64,000 nt of DNA from Streptomyces sp. ISL-100 (GTDB lineage: Bacteria; Actinomycetota; Actinomycetes; Streptomycetales; Streptomycetaceae): assembly GCF_018614615.1 (NCBI RefSeq), contig NZ_JAGGOK010000046.1, positions 52,226 to 116,225 on the forward strand, in the 5' to 3' direction. Below, piece after piece: positions 52,071 through 60,271 of the stretch. The notes under the pieces were generated by a model, which was not told the origin of the DNA, made no database searches, and was given only the letters and a program-made list of their open reading frames with translations. Position 1 is the stretch's first letter. The number at the start of each line of letters is the position of its first letter. Both the position numbers and the translations under genes were made by a program.

Positions 52071-52613
52071 TCAGGCGGCGTCGCGACCGTACCCGGGAAG
52101 CACCTTTCGCAGGGCGCGCAGAGCATAGTACGTACGGGACTTGACCGTTCCCGCGGGTATGCCGAGCACTTCGGACGCCTCCGCCACGGACCGGCCGCGG
52201 AAGTAGACCTGCGTCAGCACCTCGCGGTGCTCTCCGCGCAGCGCCCTGACGGCCTCCCGGACATCGAGCGCGGTCACTGAGCGTTCCACGTCGTCGTCGG
52301 GGAGCGCGGACTGTTCCAGTACGTCGTCGCCGACTTCGTGCGGCCGGGCGCGGCGGGCGCGGCGGGCGTCGATCGCGAGCCTGCGGCCCACCGTGAAGAG
52401 CCAGGGGCGCATCGAGTCGTGGTCGCTCGCCAGCGCTTCCGGGTGCTGCCACGCCCGTACCAGAGTCTCCTGGAGGAGATCCTCCGCGCGCTGGCTGTCC
52501 CCGTACGTGAGGCCCAGGAGGAAGCCGAACAGCGCCCTGCCGTGCTCGCGCTGAAGGTCGGCGATGGCTCGTTCGTCGGTGTGCTGCTTGAGCGGGGAAG
52601 CGGAGGAAGTCAC
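52071..52613 (-). CDS. ECF-type RNA polymerase sigma factor
   Basis: The ~180-aa product has sigma-70 region 2 (LFGFLLGLTYGDSQRAEDLLQET, residues ~30-95) and region 4 (VREAVRALRGEHREVLTQVYF, then GRSVAEASEVLGIPAGTVKSRTYYALR, ~115-175). The likely start is GTG 52613 (TSSASPLKQHTDERAIAD); the ORF stays open upstream to 52865, but that part looks non-coding. No anti-sigma gene is adjacent; the zf-HC2 genes at 45.6-46.7 kb may be partners. It is divergent from the CapA lipoprotein gene, a possible target. Confidence 0.9.
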   Translation of the reverse strand: MTSSASPLKQHTDERAIADLQREHGRALFGFLLGLTYGDSQRAEDLLQETLVRAWQHPEALASDHDSMRPWLFTVGRRLAIDARRARRARPHEVGDDVLEQSALPDDDVERSVTALDVREAVRALRGEHREVLTQVYFRGRSVAEASEVLGIPAGTVKSRTYYALRALRKVLPGYGRDAA

Positions 52614-52885
52614 CGTTGACGCCCCTTCGGGAGACCGGGTGGCCGATGGCCGGACGGCGGCGAAGATATCCGCCGCCCGCCCGATGCGCGGCGGTGCGGG
52701 AGGCGGCGGCCGAACGGGCGGCAGGGGCCGTGCGGTGAGCGGTCGAACGGTGCGACGAATGGCGCGACGAACGGTCGCGACCGCGCGTCCGTTCCGGTGA
52801 CGGGACCGGCCGCGTCCCTTGACTTCCCGAAGTCCCCCGTATGGATTCAATTCACCAAAAGTCATACAAGCTGGAAGTCGGTCTG

Positions 52886-54052
52886 ATGGTGAAACGAAAG
52901 CTGCAAGGGATGTCGGCCATGGCCGCGCTGCTGATCGGGAGCGTCACCGCATGCTCCGGACTGCCGACGGCGACGCCCCTGCCGGACCCGGATGTCGCGG
53001 GTGGCTCGGACGGCGAGCAGCGGGGCTTCACCCTGGTCGCATCGGGCGACGTACTGCCGCACGCCTCGATCATCCGGCAGGCCCAAGGGGACGCCGGCGG
53101 CAGCGGTTACGACTTCGCGCCGATGCTCGTGGGCGCCAAGTCGGTCGTCTCCGAGGCGGACCTCGCGATCTGTCACATGGAGACGGTGTACGGCGCGGAC
53201 GGCGGCCCGTACACCGGCTACCCGAACTTCAAGTCCCCTCCCGAGGTCGCCAAGGGGCTGAGCAGCACGGGCTACGACTCCTGCTCCACCGCCTCCAACC
53301 ACAGCCTGGACGCGGGAGCCGACGGGATCGACAGGACGCTCGGCGCGCTCGACGAGGCGGGCATCAAGCACGTGGGCTCGGCCCGGGCGGAGGCCGAGGC
53401 GCGGGAACCGGCCTGGCTGAAGGGCGGGACCGCGAAGGTCGCGCAGCTCGCGTACACGTACGGCACGAACGGCTACCCGCTGCCGGAGGAGCGGCCGTGG
53501 GCGGTGAACCTCATGGACCAGGAGAAGATCGTCGCCGACGCGCGGGCGGCGCGGAAGGCGGGCGCCGACGTGGTCGTCGTATCGCTGCACTGGGGCACGG
53601 AGTGGCAGGACGCGCCGGACGACCAGCAGTTGCAGCTCGGCAAGGCGCTCACCGCGTCCAAGACGGACGATCGGCCCGACATCGACCTGATCCTCGGTAC
53701 GCACGCGCATGTCCCGCAGGCGTACGAGAAGGTCAACGGCACCTGGATCATCTATGGCATGGGCGACCAGATCGCCGGTCCCATGGTCAACCACTCGGGC
53801 GCGCACGACCCGCGCGGCAACCAGGGCGCGATCGGCCGCTTCACCTTCGCGCCGCCGGCGCGGGCGGGGGAGCGGTGGGTGGTGCGCAAGGCGGAGTTCA
53901 TTCCGCAGTGGTTCGACACGGAGGCGGGGCGGGTGGTGAATCTCAACGCGGCGATCGCGGGGGGTGCGGACCACTCAGCCGTACGGGACCGGATCCGGAA
54001 GGTGGTGCTGAGCCGCGGCGCGGGCAAGGGGGGCTTGGTCATGGGGCAGTAG
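52886..54052 (+). CDS. CapA family (PGA_cap) lipoprotein
   Basis: The ~388-aa product has a lipoprotein signal (residues 1-25; MAALLIGSVTACSG with lipobox TAC) and then a CapA/poly-gamma-glutamate-synthesis-type metallophosphatase-like domain: VASGDVLPH, HMETVY, TASNHSLDAG, SLHWGTEW and GTHAHVPQAYE. The role in actinobacteria is unclear; it is probably an extracytoplasmic phosphoesterase-like enzyme. I chose ATG 52886 because it places the signal peptide at the very N-terminus; ATG 52841 is upstream. A large inverted repeat 17 bases after its stop ends the transcript. Confidence 0.87.
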   Translation: MVKRKLQGMSAMAALLIGSVTACSGLPTATPLPDPDVAGGSDGEQRGFTLVASGDVLPHASIIRQAQGDAGGSGYDFAPMLVGAKSVVSEADLAICHMETVYGADGGPYTGYPNFKSPPEVAKGLSSTGYDSCSTASNHSLDAGADGIDRTLGALDEAGIKHVGSARAEAEAREPAWLKGGTAKVAQLAYTYGTNGYPLPEERPWAVNLMDQEKIVADARAARKAGADVVVVSLHWGTEWQDAPDDQQLQLGKALTASKTDDRPDIDLILGTHAHVPQAYEKVNGTWIIYGMGDQIAGPMVNHSGAHDPRGNQGAIGRFTFAPPARAGERWVVRKAEFIPQWFDTEAGRVVNLNAAIAGGADHSAVRDRIRKVVLSRGAGKGGLVMGQ

Positions 54053-54068
54053 CCCCGGCCGACCGTGT

Positions 54069-54115
54069 CCTCAATCGCCGGACGGGCTCCAAAGGAGCCC
54101 GTCCGGCGATTGAGG
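54069..54115 (+). terminator. 22-bp perfect inverted repeat, dispersed Streptomyces type
   Basis: CCTCAATCGCCGGACGGG... (22 bases from 54069) pairs perfectly with 54094-54115 around an AAA loop. The GGAGCGGGGTCTGG... sequence that follows resembles, in reverse orientation, part of 32224-32344. It terminates the CapA gene and probably also the converging permease remnant. Confidence 0.85.
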
Positions 54116-54211
54116 AGCGGGGTCTGGGGCGGAGCCCCCACGCGGCGGAGCCGCAAAGTGTCACAGCGGGAAGGGGCGGGTAGGGGAATGCCCCGCAGGG
54201 TAGGACGTCCG

Positions 54212-54655
54212 TTACTCCTTGCCGCGCGGCTCCACCGCAGGAGGGGTCTTCGCCAGCGCCGACTTCCGGTATGAGTAGGCGAAGTAGATGACCAGGCCGA
54301 GCGCGAACCACACGGCGAAGCGGAGCCACGTCTCCCACGCCAGGTAGGTGATCAGCCAGATCGAGGACACCACCCCGATCGCCGGCACCAACGGCATCCC
54401 GGGGGTGCGGAAGCTGCGCGGCAGGTCCGGCTGCCGGTAGCGCAGCACGATCACGGCGGTGCACACCACGGCGAAGGCCAACAGGAACCCGATGTTGGTC
54501 AGTTCGGCCGCCTCGCCGATCGGCAGGAATCCGGCGATCAGCGCCGACGCGACTCCCACGATCCAGGTCACCCGGACCGGCACATGCCGGGTCGGGTGGG
54601 TTTTGGCGAACCAGTGCGGCAGCAGCCCGTCGCGGCTCATCGAGAACCACACCCG
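54212..54655 (-). pseudogene. APC amino-acid permease, 3' half (cut by element)
   Basis: The last ~147 codons of a cationic amino-acid transporter-type APC permease remain: VWFSMSRDGLLPHWFAKTHP, then membrane segments with LTNIGFLLAFAVVCTAV and PLVPAIGVVSSIWLITYLAW. The sequence is continuous with the 5' half at 58005-58996 once the element is removed (GVT-R-VWFSMS). Some ORF calls place a start upstream inside the element, but those residues are not permease. Confidence 0.9.
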
Positions 54656-54729
54656 CGTGGCCGCCTGACCAGCAAGAACACCGACAGAGCCACCGCCAAC
54701 CGCGGTGGCTCTTCGCATTGGAGGCCCAA

Positions 54730-54948
54730 ATGCCCCGCGACAAAGGCCGTCTGGACCTCAAGGGAGACATCGAGTGCGCCATCGGACTGCATGTGGACTG
54801 CGGCGGCACAGAGGGCGTCCACAAGGTCCGTGACGCCGTCCTGGCGGCCGTGCTCCCCCACTTCGAGCTCGCCTACCAGCGCGGCGTCATGGCCGAGCGG
54901 AGCAAGGCCGGATACCGGGCCCTGAGAAAGCGCGAGGAGACGACTTGA
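54730..54948 (+). CDS. Small element protein (72 aa)
   Basis: ATG 54730 with GGAGG five bases before it. The product begins MPRDKGRLDLKGDIECAIGL and continues with a single amphipathic helical body (VRDAVLAAVLPHFELAYQRG). The stop overlaps the next tiny ORF (ACTTGA). The frame is open upstream to the left attachment region, and in the excised circle it would be continuous with the recombinase frame. Confidence 0.65.
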   Translation: MPRDKGRLDLKGDIECAIGLHVDCGGTEGVHKVRDAVLAAVLPHFELAYQRGVMAERSKAGYRALRKREETT

Positions 54949-54995
54949 TCCCCGTATGTCCCTACTGCCAGCGGGTGCACTGCATTTGCTCCTGA
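54945..54995 (+). CDS. 16-aa Cys-rich micro-ORF
   Basis: TTG 54945 overlaps the TGA of the previous ORF and gives LIPVCPYCQRVHCICS. The C-x2-C-x4-C-x-C spacing could bind zinc. The coupled start and dense Cys content make a real micropeptide plausible but unproven. Confidence 0.35.
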   Translation: MIPVCPYCQRVHCICS

Positions 54996-55004
54996 GAGGA
55001 CGAC

Positions 55005-55157
55005 ATGACCAGAACCAAGCAGCTCTTCGCAGCCATCGCCGGCCGCCTCCGCCTCATCGAGTGGCGGTGGTCCCTGAATGACGTGCTGTCGTCCGTAGCC
55101 GGCGGCCTGACCGGCGCCGTGATCGGCCTCATCTTCGTGGTCGCATGGAACAGATAG
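55005..55157 (+). CDS. 50-aa membrane peptide
   Basis: ATG 55005 with GAGAGGAC upstream. The product has a basic N-terminus (MTRTKQLFAAIAGRLRLIEW) and one C-terminal transmembrane helix (VAGGLTGAVIGLIFVVAWNR). It ends with TAG. Its stop forms part of the ribosome binding site of the WhiB gene. Confidence 0.5.
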   Translation: MTRTKQLFAAIAGRLRLIEWRWSLNDVLSSVAGGLTGAVIGLIFVVAWNR

Positions 55158-55165
55158 GAGGGCTC

Positions 55166-55723
55166 GTGCTGTACGACCCCGAGAGGCGCTGGGCGCCCAG
55201 GGCCATATGCCGGGTGGAGGACTGGCCGTACTTTTTTGCTGACGGCGGCTTGCCCGCCTCGCCCCCGAGCGCGCACGCCGAGAGGATGTGGGACCGGGCC
55301 AAGGAAATCTGCGCTCAGTGCCCGGCGCTCCAGGAGTGCCGCAGGGACACCCTGGGCGAGGAGTACGGCGTCTGGGGAGGGCTCGACCATCACCAGCGGT
55401 CACTGCTCCGCAGGAAGCTCGTCCGGAACGTCCGGCGTTGGCCCAGGGACCAGATCCTGGCCTGGGGTGAGCACATCCACCGCCTGCGCAAGGCAGGGGT
55501 GAGCTGGAGCGAGATCCGCCTTCAGTCGGGGAGACGGCCCACCGCCGGGGGCTTCCTCGTGGACTCGTACGTCGAGCACCTCATGGCCCAGCCCGCTTCC
55601 ACGCCGAAGGTCGTCGACCTTCCGCTCCCCGAGCCAGCAGCGCTGCCCGTACGGATGGCGTTCCCGGCTCGCCCGGGCTTCTGCGGCGCCACATGGGCCG
55701 CCACTGCTACCGGCATGACGTAG
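55166..55723 (+). CDS. WhiB-family (Wbl) iron-sulfur transcription factor
   Basis: The product has about 185 aa. GTG 55166 is preferred over ATG 55145 because GGAGG sits five bases before it. The four Wbl cysteines are present: one in AICRVEDW and three in EICAQCPALQEC, followed by the GVWGGL turn and a basic C-terminal segment (RRKLVRNVRRWPRDQ). The ~90 residues after the Wbl core are an extra helical, probably DNA-binding region, longer than most chromosomal WhiB proteins. On a small element it may control recombination or host genes. Confidence 0.9.
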   Translation: MLYDPERRWAPRAICRVEDWPYFFADGGLPASPPSAHAERMWDRAKEICAQCPALQECRRDTLGEEYGVWGGLDHHQRSLLRRKLVRNVRRWPRDQILAWGEHIHRLRKAGVSWSEIRLQSGRRPTAGGFLVDSYVEHLMAQPASTPKVVDLPLPEPAALPVRMAFPARPGFCGATWAATATGMT

Positions 55724-55786
55724 TCGAACCGCACCGCTGTAGCACCGCGGCGTGACCCCGCCCTTGTGGGGCGGGAAGGAGGAGCC

Positions 55787-55966
55787 ATGCAGGACGGCAA
55801 AGCCGTGGACGGCCAGCTGGCCGTCCAGTGGCTCAGGGAGCACTTCGCAATAGACCCGGACCCGAAGATCGACATCACTCTCGTGGTTGCGGAGTCCAAC
55901 CCGGCTGTCTACCGGGAGGTGTTGGAGATCCTGTTTGGTCCCGAGGACGTCGAGAGGGCGACATAA
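55787..55966 (+). CDS. Small element protein (59 aa)
   Basis: ATG 55787 has a strong GGAAGGAGGA ribosome binding site, right after a CCCGCCC/GGGCGGG hairpin. The product MQDGKAVDGQLAVQWLREHF followed by IDITLVVAESNPAVYREVLEIL is acidic, with a helix-strand-helix look. Family unknown; small acidic ORFs just before the integrase are common in actinobacterial elements. Confidence 0.6.
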   Translation: MQDGKAVDGQLAVQWLREHFAIDPDPKIDITLVVAESNPAVYREVLEILFGPEDVERAT

Positions 55967-56041
55967 TGCCGCCATAGAGGCGGCCCCGGCAGCGCGGCCA
56001 GGCGCAAACCGGGGCCTACTGCCAGTCGCGAAGGGGCTGAC

Positions 56042-58021
56042 GTGACCCAGATTCTCATGAGCGCCATCGATGTGGCGCAGCAGGCTGTACGACCCGGCCA
56101 GCTCCGGGCCGTGATCTACGCCCGGGTCTCCACGGAGGAACAGGCCAAGGGTTACGGCATCGAAGCCGGCGAGAAGCGAGCCAGGCGGTACATCGAGAAG
56201 AAGGACTGGGCATACATCACCACCTTCGCTGACGAAGGGGTTTCCGGCTCTCTGGACTGGACGGAGCGGGAAGATCTCAATCGGCTCATGGAGATGGCGC
56301 AGCAGACGCCACGACCTTTCGACGTGGTCGTAGTCCCCGAGGGTCGGGCCATCGGCCGCGCGGACCGGGCCTACTACCCGTGGGTATGGAAGCTCGAAGA
56401 CCTCGGGGTCTTCGTGGCCGACGCCAAGCTCGACATCGACAACACCACGGACGAGGGCCGCGACAAGATGCGTGAGGAGGCGAATTTTGCCTTCAAGGAG
56501 TACACGCGCATCCGCTCACGCACACAGGGCGGCGTCCAGGAGCACGCCGAAGACGGCGGATACACGGGCGGCTACGTTCCGTTCGCCTACCGCGTTGAGA
56601 ACATGGGCAAGAAGCGAGAGAGTCGGCTCGTGCCCGACGTCTGCGGGCACGGCGAAGGGTGCCGGGAGCGTCACGAACTCCCCGTCGCCAAACGGGGGCG
56701 CGTGCTGTTCGTCGAACATCGCAACTGGGACAAGGCCGCCGACCTTCTAAATGCAGAAAGCCTGTTCACCCGCAGCGGTGTTCCGTGGTCGGGTAACAAC
56801 CTCCGCAACGTCCTGACCGGAGACGCGCTGCTGCATGCCCAACAGGTCTTTCGCAAGAAGAGCAAGGCGAAGCTGGACCGCAACGGCAAGCCGCTGCATG
56901 GCGAAGAGGTCGTCATCGACTTGCCCCCCGTCTTCACGGATCAGGAGCGAGAGGAGCTGAAGGCGGCCTGCTTGATGGCCGCCAAGGGGCCTGCTCTGAA
57001 CGGAGGGCGGGCATATCCCATCAGCGGCAGGTTCACCTGCCTCTGCGGCGGTACGTACACGGGATGGAATCCCACTGGGAAGCGCAGCCCGAAGTACCGC
57101 TGCAACAAGGGCGGTCCCCAGTGCAAGCTGGTGCCGGCCGAAGCGATGGAGAAGGACGTCTGGCGCAGAGTCCAGGAAGCCCTGAGCGACCTTGACCGCC
57201 TGGAGCGAGTGGCCGCCGCCTGGATCGGCATGGCCGCCCAGCGGGACGTGAACTTCGAGGACCGGATCAAGGAACTCGACACCAAGATCGAGCGGCAGAA
57301 GAAGACCGTCAAGGTCACCCGTGCCGTGGCCATCGGTGAAGCGCTGGACCGGGGCCTGGACGAGGCTGAAGCCGCTCAGGAGGCGATTGACGCCGTCCGG
57401 CCACTGAAGAAGCAGCTGGCCGGCCTGGAGAAACTGCGGGCGGACACCGCCCAGTGGCAGAAGGAGGCCACGGAGACGACCATGAGGGCCGAAGACCTGA
57501 TGAAGCTCGCCAAGGCTGCTCAGGAGCGCTTCGGGCGCCTCTCGCTGGAGAAGCAAGCCCGGCTGCTGACGCTGCTCGAAGCCGAGGTGACCGTCACGGC
57601 GTCGGCTCCGCAAGGCAAGGCGGGCGTACGGTGCTCGCTGATCGCCTGGTTCCGAGAGAACGAATACCAGGTGCCGGAGCTCACCGACGAGGCATGGGAG
57701 CGCGTGAAGGACGTCATCCCGCCGGCACCGGGGCGGGATGCCCGCCGGGCCCTGGCGGGGATGCTGGAGAAGGTCCGCACCGGGGTTGCCTGGGGCAAGC
57801 TGCCCAAGGAGTACGGAGACGGGCAAGCGCTGCGGAAGGTCAACGCTGGGTGGATGACGGGCGTCTGGCCCGCCGTGATGGAGCGCCTGAAGGGCCTGCC
57901 CGGCGCCGAGCCGTTCGACCCCACGCCGATCCCGCCCACCCACATCCGTCTGTGGGTCATGCCGGAACTGCTGCTCGGAAACAATGTTCACTTGGATGCA
58001 TGCGTGTCACACCCAGCATGA
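56042..58021 (+). CDS. Large serine recombinase with C-terminal transposase-like domain
   Basis: The 659-aa integrase has a resolvase domain (residues ~22-160; VIYARVSTEEQAKGYGIEAG with the catalytic Ser, EGRAIGRADR), a recombinase domain (~180-300), a zinc-ribbon segment (FTCLCGG...CNKGG) and a coiled coil (~400-490). Residues ~555-635 look like the DUF4096 N-terminal domain of IS4/5 transposases: ELTDEAWERVKDVIPP, RTGVAWGKLPKEYGD, GVWPAVMERL. The start is GTG 56042. The final codons (GTG TCA CAC CCA GCA TGA) lie past the right attachment site, in host permease DNA, so the C-terminus depends on where the element sits. Confidence 0.9.
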   Translation: MTQILMSAIDVAQQAVRPGQLRAVIYARVSTEEQAKGYGIEAGEKRARRYIEKKDWAYITTFADEGVSGSLDWTEREDLNRLMEMAQQTPRPFDVVVVPEGRAIGRADRAYYPWVWKLEDLGVFVADAKLDIDNTTDEGRDKMREEANFAFKEYTRIRSRTQGGVQEHAEDGGYTGGYVPFAYRVENMGKKRESRLVPDVCGHGEGCRERHELPVAKRGRVLFVEHRNWDKAADLLNAESLFTRSGVPWSGNNLRNVLTGDALLHAQQVFRKKSKAKLDRNGKPLHGEEVVIDLPPVFTDQEREELKAACLMAAKGPALNGGRAYPISGRFTCLCGGTYTGWNPTGKRSPKYRCNKGGPQCKLVPAEAMEKDVWRRVQEALSDLDRLERVAAAWIGMAAQRDVNFEDRIKELDTKIERQKKTVKVTRAVAIGEALDRGLDEAEAAQEAIDAVRPLKKQLAGLEKLRADTAQWQKEATETTMRAEDLMKLAKAAQERFGRLSLEKQARLLTLLEAEVTVTASAPQGKAGVRCSLIAWFRENEYQVPELTDEAWERVKDVIPPAPGRDARRALAGMLEKVRTGVAWGKLPKEYGDGQALRKVNAGWMTGVWPAVMERLKGLPGAEPFDPTPIPPTHIRLWVMPELLLGNNVHLDACVSHPA

Positions 58022-58996
58022 AGGTGAACATCACGGTGAGGATGCCGATGATGGCGCCCACCGCGATCACATCCGCGAGCGCGTCGAGCCCCACCGACTG
58101 GAAGGCCGTCGAGAAGCCGCTCTCCGGGTCGACCTCCGTGTAGTTCTGCATGCCGGTGAGCACCAGGGTGGCCAGTACGTACAGCACCATCGTGATCGCG
58201 AGCGAGTACATGATCGCCTTCGGCATGTGCCGCTGCGCGTCCTTGGACTCCTCGGCCGCCGTCGACATGGCGTCGTACCCGAAGACCGCGAAGAACACCG
58301 TCGCAGCGCCGGTGAAGGCACCGCCGACACCGAAGGGGAAGAAGGGGCTGTAGTTGCTGGTGCTGACGTGGAAGAAACCGACGACGATCACCAGCAGCAC
58401 CACCAGGACCTTCAGCACCACCACGACCGTCTCGAAGCGCGCCGCGCTCTTGATGCCCAGCGTCAGCAGTACGCGACGAACAGGCACAGCACCGCCGCGA
58501 ACAGATCGACACGGTGGCCGTCCCCGGTGCCCGGCGCGCCCAGCATCCAGTTGGGCAGCTCGGCGCCCATGTCCTCGATCAGGAAGTTGAAGTAGCCGGA
58601 GATGCCGATCGCGACCACCGCCACGATCGCCGTGTACTCCAGCAGCAGGTCCCAGCCGATGAACCAGCCCGCGAGCTCACCGAGGACCGCATAGCCGTAG
58701 GTGTACGCCGAACCGGCCTTCGGGATCATTCCCGCGAACTCGGCGTACGAGAAGGCGGCGGCCGCGCTCGCCACACCCGCGATGAGGAAGGAGATGAGGA
58801 CGGCGGGGCCCGCCGTACCGTTCGCGACCGTACCGGCGAGGGTGAAGATGCCGGCGCCGATGATGCCGCCGACGCCGATCGCGGTGAGCTGCCAGAGGGC
58901 GAGAGTTCCGGTCAGCCGCTCGCTCGCGTCGCCCTCTTCGATCTGTTCGATGGGCTTGCGGCGCAGTACGCCCTGCCCCATCCGCGGTCCGGCCAT
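58005..58996 (-). pseudogene. APC amino-acid permease, 5' half (cut and frameshifted)
   Basis: ATG 58996 opens a CAT-type amino-acid permease (ERLTGTLALWQLTAIGVGG, IIGAGIFTLAG, AFAGMIPKAGSAYTY-like segment). The frame breaks near 58470: one frame ends FVAYC-stop, while the other resumes VLLTLGIKSAARFETVVVV and runs to VMFTFMLGVTR at the right end of the element. One extra G in GCGTACTG would restore it. The gene is therefore broken twice. Confidence 0.9.
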
Positions 58997-59113
58997 GGCT
59001 GGTACCTCCGCAGACGACTGTCGGCTGATGGCGGCTCATGATGGCTCAGGTGCGGCTGTGACGAAAGGTGTCGTACGCCAAGTGGCGTCTTCCTCCGCTT
59101 GCCCGGTTTTCGG

Positions 59114-59340
59114 TTACGGCACGACCGTGACCGGCATCCCGAGCGCGGCCCCGGCCGGCATCAGCGGCTGTACGTAGATCCAGCGCCGGCAGCGCGTTCT
59201 GCCGCCGGGCAGAGGCCCGCCGCGTACGCCGCGGCACGCAGCGAGGAACCGGATCCGTCCAGGCCGGCGACGATCACCTTCGGGCCGCTGTCCGGCACGG
59301 ACCGGCTCGTCCCATCGGGTACTTCGGCGCCCGCTGCCCG
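59114..59340 (-). pseudogene. Decayed universal stress protein gene
   Basis: Minus-strand reading gives PKVIVAGLDGSGSSLRAAAYAAGL in one frame (the Usp N-terminal VG.DGS block), ARRQNALPAL in a second, and YVQPLMPAGAALGMPVTVVP in the third. The pieces fit the first ~60 residues of UspA-like proteins joined by at least two frameshifts. The rest is missing. Confidence 0.65.
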
Positions 59341-59385
59341 GTGTGGGTCGGGCTCAGGGGCCTGCGGCCGTGCGAGCTATTAGTC

Positions 59386-60234
59386 ATGAAAAAGGATCAG
59401 ATGTATCCGGGGCGCAGAGCGATGCTGCGCCTCGCCGCCTGCCTCGGGGCCGCCACCGCCGTGCGGTTCCTCGGCCCGGACGCGGCCCAGACGCCGGGAC
59501 GCTATCCCTCCGGCCCGCCCCCGGCGGCAGGACCGCAGGCCGGGGCGCCGGCTAGGTTCTCGGCGTACCGGCTGCGGCCCATGACGGCGTACACCCCGCC
59601 CAAGTTCAGACCCGCCCGGCCCCCCGTGCGCCGCAGGCCCTTCCTGCGCATGGGCGGGATCGGCCGCAGCATGGTGCTGACCTTCGACGACGGGCCCGAC
59701 CCGCGCTACACCCCGGACATCCTGCGGACGCTGCGGCGCTACGACGTGCGCGCGATCTTCTTCGTGTGCGGGGGGATGGCGGTCGAGAACCGGGACCTGC
59801 TGCGCGAGATGGCCGAGGACGGCCATGTCGTCGGCAACCACACCTGGTCCCATCCGCTGATCCCGCGGCTGTCGCCGGACCGCATCCGCGCCGAGCTGGG
59901 GCGTACGAGCGACGTGGTCGAGCGGACCATCGGGCACGCCCCCGACTGGTACCGCGCACCGTACGGAGCCTGGAACCGCCGCTCCTTCGAGATCGGCGCG
60001 GAGCTGGGCATGGAGCCGCTCGCCTGGACCCTCGACACCCTGGACTGGCGCGAGCCGGGCACCGCGGCCATCATCCGCAGGGTGCGCCGCGGCGCGGGCC
60101 CGGGGGTGGTGGTGCTCTCGCACGACGCCGGGGGCAACCGGCGGCAGAGCGTCGAGGCCCTGCGGACGTACCTGCCTGAGCTGCTGGACGCGGGCTACCG
60201 GATCACGGCGCCGAGCACCGCGCTGCGGGGGTAA
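59386..60234 (+). CDS. Polysaccharide deacetylase (NodB domain)
   Basis: The ~282-aa product has an N-terminal signal/anchor (MLRLAACLGAATAVRF), a Pro-rich linker, then a NodB homology domain with all metal and catalytic motifs: TFDDGPDP (MT1), GNHTWSHP (MT2), RAPYGAWN (MT3), DTLDW and VVLSHDAGG. It removes acetyl groups from peptidoglycan or other glycans at the surface. ATG 59386 or ATG 59401 (the latter has GGA four bases upstream). It sits next to the sortase gene. Confidence 0.92.
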   Translation: MKKDQMYPGRRAMLRLAACLGAATAVRFLGPDAAQTPGRYPSGPPPAAGPQAGAPARFSAYRLRPMTAYTPPKFRPARPPVRRRPFLRMGGIGRSMVLTFDDGPDPRYTPDILRTLRRYDVRAIFFVCGGMAVENRDLLREMAEDGHVVGNHTWSHPLIPRLSPDRIRAELGRTSDVVERTIGHAPDWYRAPYGAWNRRSFEIGAELGMEPLAWTLDTLDWREPGTAAIIRRVRRGAGPGVVVLSHDAGGNRRQSVEALRTYLPELLDAGYRITAPSTALRG

Positions 60235-60271
60235 GTGCCGTACCCGAACCGCCTCCCTGGGCGCCGCCTGT

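Larger units (their letters stand above)
54656..58004. mobile_element. Very small integrated element with large serine recombinase (~3.35 kb)
   Basis: It splits the APC permease gene. The permease reading frame is restored only if the crossover falls in the Thr-Arg codons (ACG CGG left, ACA CGC right), sharing just two bases (CG at 54654-54655 and 58003-58004, or GT at 54657-54658 and 58006-58007). That is typical of large serine recombinases, which need a 2-bp core. Contents, in order: 72-aa ORF, 16-aa Cys peptide, 50-aa membrane peptide, WhiB, 59-aa ORF, recombinase. No replication, transfer or structural genes are present. A 9-bp hairpin lies at 54688-54710 near the left end. Confidence 0.88.
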
